The notes under the pieces: generated by a model
What the model saw: the letters and a program-made list of their open reading frames with translations, nothing else
What the model was told of the DNA's origin: nothing
Database searches by the model: none
Part shown: piece after piece, positions 1 to 8,400 of the stretch
Numbering within the stretch: position 1 is the stretch's first letter
Layout of the letters: every line of letters begins with the position of its first letter
Position numbers and translations under genes: made by a program
Assembly: GCF_000230995.2 (NCBI RefSeq)
Contig: NC_019973.1
Location: forward strand, 6,090,001-6,154,000
Direction of reading: 5' to 3'
Origin: Mesorhizobium australicum WSM2073
GTDB lineage: Bacteria; Pseudomonadota; Alphaproteobacteria; Rhizobiales; Rhizobiaceae
Length of the DNA stretch: 64,000 bases

Positions 1-1
1 G

Positions 2-589
2 TTCTACCGCCTGCTCGGCCGGATGGTCGATGTCGAGATCGCGCCGGACTCCGGAGATTTCCGGCTGATGAGCCGGCGCGCGCTGGACCATCTGATCGCG
101 ATGCCCGAACGCTACAGGTTCATTCGCGGCATGGTGAGCTGGATCGGGTTGAGGCAGGTCGCCTTTCCCTATGAACGGCAGCGGCGCTTTGCCGGCGCAA
201 CGCACTACCCGCTGAAGAAGATGGTTCTTCTGGCGGTCGACGCCATGACCAGCTTTTCGATCGTGCCTTTGCGCTTCGCTTCGCTGCTGGGCATGATGTT
301 CGGCCTGCTCGGCCTGGTCGTGCTTGGCTATACGCTGTTCGAATGGTCTATCGGCAATGTCCTGCCGGGCTGGACGAGCCTTGCCGCGATCATGCTTATC
401 CTGGGCAGCGTCCAGCTTCTGGTGCTGGGCATTTTCGGCGAGTATCTCGGCCGGATGTACATGGAGACGAAGCGGCGACCGCTTTACTTCGTCAACGAGA
501 TCGTTTCACGAAGCCAGGCGGCGGCCGAGGACCAGGACCTGCCGGTCCACCGCCTCCAGGAAATAGTGAAACGGGCGGCGCGTCGTTGA
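2..589 (+). CDS. Family 2 glycosyltransferase, GtrB/DPM1-like (5' partial)
   Basis: The frame is already open at the left edge, so the nucleotide-sugar-binding part with its acidic motif is missing. The visible 195 residues are the end of the GT-A domain and two hydrophobic segments, followed by GEYLGRMY and RRPLYFV. Those are typical of the membrane-anchored C-terminus of GtrB/ArnC-type enzymes, which load a sugar onto undecaprenyl phosphate at the inner membrane. A GtrA-like gene starts 14 bases downstream, and GtrA/GtrB pairs usually work together in surface polysaccharide modification. The sugar is unknown. Confidence 0.85.
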   Translation, partial: FYRLLGRMVDVEIAPDSGDFRLMSRRALDHLIAMPERYRFIRGMVSWIGLRQVAFPYERQRRFAGATHYPLKKMVLLAVDAMTSFSIVPLRFASLLGMMFGLLGLVVLGYTLFEWSIGNVLPGWTSLAAIMLILGSVQLLVLGIFGEYLGRMYMETKRRPLYFVNEIVSRSQAAAEDQDLPVHRLQEIVKRAARR

Positions 590-603
590 GGTAAGGGTCG
601 ACC

Positions 604-1080
604 GTGGGTAACGGGAACGCCATGGGCAGGATATGGTCGACTGTTCCGGCCGGCTTTTCGCGGATGCTGCGGTTTGGCGCGGTCGGGCTGCTCAACACAG
701 CACTGGGCTATTGTCTTATCCTGGCTGGGCTGAAGCTGGGCCTTGGCGACATCGCCGCCAACATGACTGGCTATGCCGGCGGCCTTGTCCTCGGCTTCTT
801 CCTCAACCGCCGCTGGACCTTCGGCCGTGCGGGTGGTTTTCGCTCCGGCACGGCCGTGCGGTATGCGCTTGCCTTCGTTGTGGCTTATACCGCAAACCTG
901 ACGATAGTGGTCGCCGCCATGTCCGCCGGCGTCGTCGAAAATCCGTTTGTCCACCTGGCGGGAAACTGCCTCTACTCGGTCCTCTTCTATCTCGGCTCGG
1001 TCCGTTTCGTCTTCGTCGGCGCGGCAAAAGACGCTGTCTTGGTCGCGATCGACATGAAGTCCCCTGGAGCGGCGACATGA
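604..1080 (+). CDS. GtrA family membrane protein (putative polyprenyl-linked sugar flippase)
   Basis: This is a 158-residue protein with about four hydrophobic segments. It has the GtrA signature: FGAVGLLNTALGY near the N-terminus and FFLNRRWTF in the middle. GtrA proteins are thought to flip lipid-linked sugars made by a GtrB partner, here the preceding gene. The start used is GTG at 604; an in-frame ATG at 622 is also possible. Its stop overlaps the next start as ATGA, which suggests one transcript. Confidence 0.82.
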   Translation: MGNGNAMGRIWSTVPAGFSRMLRFGAVGLLNTALGYCLILAGLKLGLGDIAANMTGYAGGLVLGFFLNRRWTFGRAGGFRSGTAVRYALAFVVAYTANLTIVVAAMSAGVVENPFVHLAGNCLYSVLFYLGSVRFVFVGAAKDAVLVAIDMKSPGAAT

Positions 1081-2567
1081 ACAAGGTCGAGGCAATCGTT
1101 CCAGTGTTCTCGCCGCTCGAGGACGCACAGCGCGCCAGGCTGATATTCTGCCTGATCGGCGCGGGTGTCATGGCGACGGTTCTGGCAACCTTTGCCAGCG
1201 CAACCCTGCAGGACCCCGACAGCTGGTGGCATGTCAAAGTGGGGCTGGATTTCCTGGCAAACGGAACGCTTCCGACCGTCGACACGTATTCCTACACCTT
1301 CGCCGGCCAACCGTGGATTGCCAAGGAATGGCTGGGGCAGGTTCTGCTGGCCCTTGCCTACAGCGCGGGTGGCTGGAACGGCGTCGTCACGCTGATCATC
1401 GGCACGATCTGTCTCGCGGTCTTCCTGTCGGGATGGTTCCTCAGCGCGCACCTGAAACCGGTCCTGGCCGTAGCGCTGGCATTCGTCGCGGCCTTCCTGA
1501 TCAGCCCGATCTATACGGCGCGCCCGCATGTCTTTACCTTGCCGATCATCGTCGTCTGGACGACGATGCTGTTTCGTGCCGCGCAGGACGAGAAGGCGCC
1601 GCCGCTCTGGCTGCTCGGTCTGGTCGTATTGTGGGCGAACCTGCATGCCACGTTCACCCTGAGCTTCATCATCGCCGCCTTCGCCGGCCTCGATCTCCTG
1701 GCGCGCACCGGCCTGTCGAAACCCGCACTTTTGGCGAAGTGGGTGGCGTTTGGCCTGCTCTGTCCGTTGGTCAGCCTGATACACCCTTATGGCGTGCAGG
1801 CCATCCTGGCCACGCTCACCGTCGCCTATGGCAATGAGGCGGTGCCTCTGATCCTGGAGTGGCGGCCGTTCAATGCCCAGGAACAGGTCCTCCAGGAAGC
1901 CGCGATACTGCTGGCCTTTTTCGGGCTTCTGACATCGAGGCTACGGATCGGCTGGGCGAAGGCGTTGTTCATCGTCTTCACCTTGCACGTCTACCTTTCG
2001 CATCTGCGGTTCGTCTATCTGTTCTTCCTGCTTGTTCCCCTGGTGGTCGCGGTCGAGGTCGCGCGCCAATATCCCGCCCTGTCCGCAGGCGCCTGGCTGA
2101 AAGAAGAGCGCGACGGACTGGAAAAATTCTTCGCCAGCCGGTTCCATCTGCTCCGCGGCGCGACGGCGGTGTCGCTGGTCGTTGCGATGCTTGCGCTCAA
2201 CAACGCCTACCAGGTCGCGCCGAGCCCAAAGACATCAGCCAGCGGCGCCCTTGCGTTCGCCAGGGATCACTACCTCGCAGGCAATGTGCTGAATTCCTAT
2301 AATTTCGGCGGCACATTGATTTTCCACGACATCAAGACCTATGTCGACGGCAGGACGGACCAGCTGTTCCTGGGCGGGTTCACGAAAGCGGATGAGGCGA
2401 CGGGGCAGACGGGCGGAAAACCACTGCTCGAGGCGCAGTTGAAGAAATACGCCATCGGCTGGGCACTGCTTACAGCCGCGGATACCCGCATCCCCTTCTT
2501 CGCCGAGTTGGGCTGGAAGCGGGCCTATGCCGATGACTATGCCGTGATCTACCTGCCGGCAACCTGA
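1077..2567 (+). CDS. Polytopic membrane protein, GT-C glycosyltransferase-like
   Basis: This is a 496-residue protein with around ten hydrophobic segments. I chose ATG 1077 because it overlaps the gtrA-like stop (ATGA); the frame is open further upstream but only as an antisense-like extension. Near the N-terminus it has DPDSWWHVKVG, resembling the acidic first-loop motif of GT-C (PMT/ArnT-like) transferases. A soluble C-terminal part follows from about residue 390, including VDGRTDQLF. Together with the two preceding genes it probably moves sugars onto a periplasmic acceptor. The substrate is unknown and the GT-C call rests on topology and one motif. Confidence 0.7.
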   Translation: MNKVEAIVPVFSPLEDAQRARLIFCLIGAGVMATVLATFASATLQDPDSWWHVKVGLDFLANGTLPTVDTYSYTFAGQPWIAKEWLGQVLLALAYSAGGWNGVVTLIIGTICLAVFLSGWFLSAHLKPVLAVALAFVAAFLISPIYTARPHVFTLPIIVVWTTMLFRAAQDEKAPPLWLLGLVVLWANLHATFTLSFIIAAFAGLDLLARTGLSKPALLAKWVAFGLLCPLVSLIHPYGVQAILATLTVAYGNEAVPLILEWRPFNAQEQVLQEAAILLAFFGLLTSRLRIGWAKALFIVFTLHVYLSHLRFVYLFFLLVPLVVAVEVARQYPALSAGAWLKEERDGLEKFFASRFHLLRGATAVSLVVAMLALNNAYQVAPSPKTSASGALAFARDHYLAGNVLNSYNFGGTLIFHDIKTYVDGRTDQLFLGGFTKADEATGQTGGKPLLEAQLKKYAIGWALLTAADTRIPFFAELGWKRAYADDYAVIYLPAT

Positions 2568-2618
2568 TCGGGTGCTTCCAAACCGGCTTCGCCGGCGTTC
2601 AAGGCATGGCGTTCCGGC

Positions 2619-2647
2619 TTGACACTCATGTTGCAGTGCAGCAAAAT
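2619..2647 (+). promoter_or_regulatory. Candidate sigma-70-type promoter for the acyltransferase gene
   Basis: TTGACA at 2619-2624 and CAAAAT at 2642-2647 are separated by 17 bases. The element lies in the gap after the membrane-protein gene and about 125 bases before the chosen acyltransferase start. The match to the -35 consensus is perfect; the -10 is four of six. Confidence 0.4.
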
Positions 2648-2773
2648 CGTTTCGCAGAGGAGAGCCTGTGAACCCCACGCGTCACGATTTTTCGCACAAC
2701 CAAGGCATCGCCGCATGAGCGGCGTGGCATGCTTCGCACGAGATCGGCGGGCCGCGAGCCGCGGACTGTCCGA

Positions 2774-4705
2774 ATGAACTACAGGCGCGACATTGACGGC
2801 CTGCGGGCCGTTGCCGTGCTGCCCGTGGTGCTCTTTCATTTTGGCGTGTCCGCCATCCCAGGGGGATTCACCGGCGTCGATATTTTCTTTGTCATATCGG
2901 GCTATCTGATCAGCGGCAGCTTGCTGGATGATCTCGAGCGCGGCCAGTTTTCGATCGGCCGCTTCTACTGGCGCCGCGCACGGCGCATCCTGCCGGCGCT
3001 GACCTTCGTCATCCTGCTTGCAAGCATCGCGGCATGGTTCATCCTCCTGCCGTCGGACCTGCACGAATTCAGCCTCAGCGTGATCGCTGCCTCGACCTTC
3101 TGGTCGAACATCTATTTCTGGAAGACGACGAACTATTTTTCGATCGACGCCGAACTGCGGCCGCTGCTCCACACATGGTCGCTTTCGGTCGAGGAACAGT
3201 ACTACATCTTCGCGCCGATCCTGGTTTATCTGATCTACCGCTATGCCTCGAAGCGCTGGCTGACGATACTTCTGCCCATCACCATCGGCAGTTTTGCCCT
3301 GGCGGTGATGGCGACCACGCTGGCGCCGACCGCCGGCTTCTACCTGCTGCCGACACGCATTTGGGAACTGGCGCTGGGCGCCATGCTGATGCTGAAAAGG
3401 CCGCCGCCACTTGCCAGCCGGCCGGCGACGGAACTGATCGGCCTGGCCGGCTTTGCACTGCTCGGCTTCGGCTTCCTGACGATCTCGGAGAGCGACCCGT
3501 TTCCGGGCTATAACGCCCTGTTTCCCTGCGTCGGAACGGCCCTGCTGATCTATGCGGGCCAGAACCATGCGAACCGACCCGTGCCCCTCGCCACGCGTGT
3601 GCTTCAGTTCGCCCCGATGGTCTGGATCGGCCTCATCTCCTATTCGCTCTACCTTGTTCACTGGCCGATCAACTCCTTCGTCCACTACCTCTCGCTGAAG
3701 GCCATCTCGGTGCCGATGATCGTCGCGATGACGGTGGCCAGCGTCGCCCTGGCGACCTTCTCGTGGAAATATGTCGAGCAGCCTTTCCGACGGAAGCGGG
3801 CCTTCACCGCCCCGCTGCCGATCTTCGCCTTTTCGGCGACGGCGATCGCCCTGCTGTGCGTCGGCGGTCTGGCCGGTGTGCTGGGCAAGGGCTTTCCGCA
3901 GCGGTTCCCGGATTTCTCGACGCAACGGATCCTGGTGGGCGACTGGCGCAACGGTGTCTGCTTCAATGAGGGTGCGAGCCGGATCGAGGATTGGAACCTT
4001 GCCGGCTGCACGCGCACGCACGGCTTTGCCACCAATGTGCTGCTGTGGGGCGATTCCTTCGCGGCTCACTACGTATCGGGCCTGGAAGCCAACGCGCAGA
4101 AAATCCAGGCCAACGTCGTCCAATATACCTATGCCGGCTGCCCACCCAACCTGAGCTATTTTTCCTATGCCCGGCCGGCCTGCACCCGCTTCAACGAACG
4201 GGCGCTGTCGATCATCCGTGATGCCAATATCCATGCGGTGATCCTGAGCGGTCGATGGACCGACTACCAGGCCAGGGGCTTCGACGGCCTGCAGACGACG
4301 ATCGACCGGCTGCGCGACATGGGTGTCAAGGTCTATGTCATCGGCCAGTCTCCGGAGTTCATCGCCGACGTCCAGAAGATCGCTTTCTTTGCGAAACACG
4401 AGGGCGCCGCAAATACATCCTGGCCGATGGCCATGGATCCCGACATCAACAAGCAGGTGCAACTCTTCGCCAACGGCGCGACCTTCATCGACCCGCTCAC
4501 CTATCTATGCGACGCAACCGGTTGCTCCTATGCGGATGCCGGCAGCAAGCAGTTTCTCTATTTCGACTATGGCCATTTCTCTTCCGCCGGCGCGACGCTG
4601 GCCATCTCGAAATACTGGCCGAGCTTCGCCGCCGGCGGCGAAGTCGCAAAGGCCAGGGAACCAACGCCGACCGTCACCGGTGAGCTGGCGAAGCCCGCCT
4701 TGTGA
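2774..4705 (+). CDS. OafA/YrhL-type acyltransferase with C-terminal SGNH domain
   Basis: This is a 643-residue inner-membrane enzyme. The acyltransferase-3 domain begins at once (YRRDIDGLRAVAV, then FFVISGYLI) and has about ten membrane segments, with the catalytic histidine in the first. A periplasmic SGNH domain follows, with GDSFAAHY near residue 430 and the catalytic pair in DYGHFS near residue 600. Such enzymes acetylate O-antigen or exopolysaccharide sugars. I chose ATG 2774 over ATG 2729 because family members start directly before the YRxDIDGLRA motif. It fits the polysaccharide cluster upstream. Confidence 0.88.
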   Translation: MNYRRDIDGLRAVAVLPVVLFHFGVSAIPGGFTGVDIFFVISGYLISGSLLDDLERGQFSIGRFYWRRARRILPALTFVILLASIAAWFILLPSDLHEFSLSVIAASTFWSNIYFWKTTNYFSIDAELRPLLHTWSLSVEEQYYIFAPILVYLIYRYASKRWLTILLPITIGSFALAVMATTLAPTAGFYLLPTRIWELALGAMLMLKRPPPLASRPATELIGLAGFALLGFGFLTISESDPFPGYNALFPCVGTALLIYAGQNHANRPVPLATRVLQFAPMVWIGLISYSLYLVHWPINSFVHYLSLKAISVPMIVAMTVASVALATFSWKYVEQPFRRKRAFTAPLPIFAFSATAIALLCVGGLAGVLGKGFPQRFPDFSTQRILVGDWRNGVCFNEGASRIEDWNLAGCTRTHGFATNVLLWGDSFAAHYVSGLEANAQKIQANVVQYTYAGCPPNLSYFSYARPACTRFNERALSIIRDANIHAVILSGRWTDYQARGFDGLQTTIDRLRDMGVKVYVIGQSPEFIADVQKIAFFAKHEGAANTSWPMAMDPDINKQVQLFANGATFIDPLTYLCDATGCSYADAGSKQFLYFDYGHFSSAGATLAISKYWPSFAAGGEVAKAREPTPTVTGELAKPAL

Positions 4706-4757
4706 GACCGGTTTGCGATTGCCCGAGGTCATGCCGTCATGATAACGAGGCTGCAGC

Positions 4758-4831
4758 GCGGGTATGATGTAATGGTAGCCTGTCAGCTTCCCAAGCTGAA
4801 CGCGCGGGTTCGATTCCCGCTACCCGCTCCA
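4758..4831 (+). tRNA. tRNA-Gly (anticodon CCC)
   Basis: The acceptor stem GCGGGTA pairs with TACCCGC at 4821-4827. The anticodon stem TCAGC/GCTGA encloses the loop TTCCCAA, giving anticodon CCC. The T arm contains GGTTCGATTCC, and CCA is encoded at 4829-4831. Length is 74 bases including CCA. The accessory island begins immediately downstream, so this may be its insertion site; I did not find a second copy of the tRNA 3' end at the far side of the island. Confidence 0.95.
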
Positions 4832-4971
4832 GTCTTGTCGGACGACATAGAAGTGTGGACTCCGTCGCAGAAGGTTGGACCCGTGATCGCGGCGTGCTTT
4901 TAGGCTGATTCTGCAATTTTCTGTACGCTGTCGCAGATAAATCGGCCAAAGCGCGGACCGAATGGCGCCGG

Positions 4972-5403
4972 CTAGGCTGGGCGCCTTTGGCCGATCTCCG
5001 ACGCAACGCGCCGAGCAACCTCCTCCGCCTTTCGCTGGGATCCCAGTTCGCACTCCCAGGCGACGATCACTTTCCAGCCAAGCTCCTCGATGGCCGCAGT
5101 GTTTCGCTGGTCGCGCTGGACATTGCGGTCGAACTTCTCCTGCCAGAATGGCGTCTTGCTCTTCGGCGTCGACGCGATCTTGCATCCAGCATGGCGATGC
5201 CAGAAGCAGCCGTGTACCAAAATGACGGTCTTGAATCTCGGGAGGGCGATGTCCGGCTTCCCTGGCAGGCGCCGATAATGCACACGGAACCGCAAGCCAA
5301 GTGCATGGAGCGCCCGCCTCAGTGCCAGTTCCGGCGACGTGTCCTTCGACCGGATGCGCGACATCCGTTCCGAGCGTTGCTCTGGGGAAAGGAAGTCGGC
5401 CAC
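4972..5403 (-). CDS. vsr: Very short patch repair endonuclease Vsr
   Basis: This 143-residue protein cuts beside T:G mismatches that arise when 5-methylcytosine deaminates, starting repair to C:G. The family features are all visible: RMSRIRSKDTSPE near the N-terminus, KPDIALP with the catalytic aspartate, HGCFWHRHAGC with the zinc-binding and catalytic histidine region, and the WECEL end. The frame is open to 5505, but the family starts just before DFLSPEQR, so GTG 5403 is preferred. This puts it 8 bases after the preceding stop. It is the last gene of the operon headed by a cytosine-C5 methylase, its usual partner. Confidence 0.92.
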   Translation of the reverse strand: MADFLSPEQRSERMSRIRSKDTSPELALRRALHALGLRFRVHYRRLPGKPDIALPRFKTVILVHGCFWHRHAGCKIASTPKSKTPFWQEKFDRNVQRDQRNTAAIEELGWKVIVAWECELGSQRKAEEVARRVASEIGQRRPA

Positions 5404-5411
5404 CGCTGTCG

Positions 5412-8400
5412 CTACTCCTCTCGAGGCAGTCGGGTCTGCAGAAGCTCGAAGAACGGGAAACCGCGGATGATCTCTCCCGGAACGTCGAACGACTTGTACA
5501 GGCACTGGTGGTTCGCTAGCGTCTTCACGCGCTCTGCGACCTCGCCCGCGCTTGCCGCTAGCCCGAGCGCGGACAGCTCTGCCGCCGTGACGTTTGGGAC
5601 CTTGTGCACGAACCAGGTCAGCAACGGCTCGCGATAGTCGGTAGCACCCGCCTTGAAGTGCCGCAGGTATTGCGAGGCTAGGATTATACCAGTGCCGAAC
5701 TCACGACCCTGGAGAAGTAGCTTTCGGAGTACGTCGAACTCATAACGCATGATGTTGTCAGCTTCGTCGACCAGCAGGTACGAGTCGATTGCCCGGAGCT
5801 GCGGGTTGCTTCCGAGGAATGGCCGCTTCGGCGTCCTCAGCATGTTCTCGTAGAACATGTTCAGCATCACCGCCACGAGCATGTTCTTGCTGTGATCGTC
5901 CTGCCCGAGGGCATCCAGCGCGATCACAACGACGCCGTTGAGGAACTGGTCGAACGGTACGGTCCGCGTCTGATCCGGCTCGAAGATCTCCATATCCATG
6001 AGATCGTCGATGATCGCCATTGGCGAGTCGGACTTTCCGTCCAGAATCGCAGCATAGGCCGCGTGGACGTCGCGGAGCGTCGGGGGCGCCCCTTGCGGAG
6101 CTGCGTCATATGCTTCCCGCACCGCGCGCTTGAGCTTATCCCTCTGGACCGGGCCGATGCCGGGATAGATCTTGCCAAGCACGTCGGCGAAGAAGCGAAA
6201 CCGGTCGAGCCAAGGTGTGGGGACGTCACCGATGGTCCTAGTGTCAAAAAGGTTCAACGGCAGGCGGTGGGGGCGCACCACGCGCGCGCCCGTAGCCGCG
6301 ACGAAATCCTCGCTGCTGTAGTCCCGCTTGTAGTCGAAAATGAGGAAGCGCGGTCGTATCCCTCGGTTCGCTGGACCTGCAGCAGAAATCTGCGCGATGA
6401 GCGACTTCAGCAACTGTGTCTTGCCTGTCCCGAGGTCCCCGACCACGCCCATGTTCAACTGGTTGAGCCTCGTGTCCGAGATATTGAGCGATAGCTCCCT
6501 CGGTTTGAAGCCATCGACGGCCTTTCCAACCTCAAGGACGACCCCGCTGCCTTGCTCCTCCGCGTTGCAATCCACGGCCGCCGAGGGCGAATTAGTGACA
6601 ATGGAGATGGCTGGCGGCAACGTCGGTGAGGCCGGATCGCTTTCCGGTCCATTGCTTTCATCTGGTGGCGCTTCGACCGGGGGCGACGCCAGTGTCGTTG
6701 GCTTCCCGCTCTCGTCGGAGTCAGCCTTCGCTACCTGGCCAGCGGGCACGGGCATGAGCGCCCAGTCGCCCACGCGGGCCTTGACCATGGCGTAGAAGCT
6801 CGAAGGATCGCCCGCCACGATCTGGCCCGCGTCCTCGCGCCCTATGACGATCGTCTCATCGAACCCATCACCATCATGGTCGCGCGGCGCGCTCGATGGC
6901 GATTCGTCTACAATGACAAGGCGGCCACGCTGGTCGATCTCGACACAGTCATCGCCGTCGAGGATCGCTTTCGCGACTCGTTCATGCAGTTTCGACCATT
7001 CGGCGGAGTGCCCTTTGACATCGTCCTGTTGGCTGTAGACCCGCATGCCGAATCCGATGATCGAAAGCATCAGGTGCTGGAAAGCCAGCCCCCAAAGTCG
7101 GGGCTGATCGGGATGGGGTGCCATCGCGTGAAGCAGCGATGATAGTGCCTTGGCCTGCTCGAGCGCCTCGACGGCATCGCCTGCCGCAAAGGAAGCCGTG
7201 GGCCTGCACTTGACCTCTATCGGCGTCAGCTTGATGCGCAGCCCGCCGGCGAAGTCGATGCCTAATACCATCAAGTCAGGTCTTAGAAGCGTCAGGTCTT
7301 TCCGGTCCTTCCCGAGAGTACGGCAAAGGTCCCCGATATATCCTCGGAATGGATCGACTGGGACCACGATCGCGATCGCCGGCTCGTCCTCGCTTCCCTT
7401 GAGCACAGGGAGCACTCCACCGGAACAACCAGCCTCCGCCCGGAACTTGTCCTGAAGGAGCCGGACGGCAACGAGGACGCCAAGGTCACCCGTCGCGCCC
7501 GCATCGTCGCCTGCGAGGCCCTTGATCGTCGGAATGCCCCGCCGAGCCACCTCGAGCAGCACATCCTTGACCTTGGCTGGTTCTATGCCTTTGCAGCCCG
7601 GCAGGCGGTCGAGGGCTTTGGCAAGCGCTTCCCGGTCGGCATCGGTCACTTGCGAAATGAGATAGTAGCCATTTGTGTCGCCGGAGCGGTGGGAATAGGA
7701 CGGCAACTCATAGTCCCAGAGGTAGGCTCCATCGAGCCAGCCCCCCAGGAAGCATGCGGGATCGATCGCCGATGATGATACTGCCACGAAGTCGGTCCGC
7801 CGTCCCTGCAGCATGTGCCTTACCTCGTGCACATTAGGGGCGAATTGCAGGCCGACTCGGGTTGCCGACAGGTTCTCCATTGCTGCGGTCAATCCACCGA
7901 TCTTGTCGGCGAGAACATCGCCGGACTGTGCCGGCGGAGTGGATTGGCGGGACTCATTGAGGAATATGCGCGGCAGCTGCCGGCGGATCCGGTGCCGTGA
8001 TAAGGCGCCGAAGCCGAGCGGGGTCCGCTGATCCACTGCCGCGATCCCCGGTTCGGTCATGTCGAGCTGCGCAATGATCCCGAGGTCAGGGATGCTGCGG
8101 GGTGGCTGGACGCTGTACCAGCGAACGGCATTCCGCGTATCTTCGGATAGGTTAGCGATCTTGGCATCATCCGGGCGGGCATCATCCGTTCTGTCGTCGA
8201 ATATCTCGACCAATCTTTGTCCTGTTGCTCGCGAGCGCGGCCGCTTCGCTTCCGGCTGGAAGCGTGTCGTGCACCATTCGATGAGCCCGTCGTTGCACGC
8301 ATCCGTGGCGCCACCGGCACTTGACACAGCGATCGAGAATACCGGCTTGGCGGCAAGCAGCTCGGAGACGTCATCTAGCGCCCTGACGACCTGGGCGGCG

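Noticed and set aside
633..1076. Upstream extension of the GT-C-like gene
   Set aside because: It overlaps gtrA in another frame and is full of Arg and Pro; the ATGA-linked ATG at 1077 is a better start.
2549..4462. 637-codon open frame on the minus strand
   Set aside because: It lies antisense to the acyltransferase gene, has no family motif and is rich in Arg/Asp/Gly as expected from the reverse frame of a high-GC gene.
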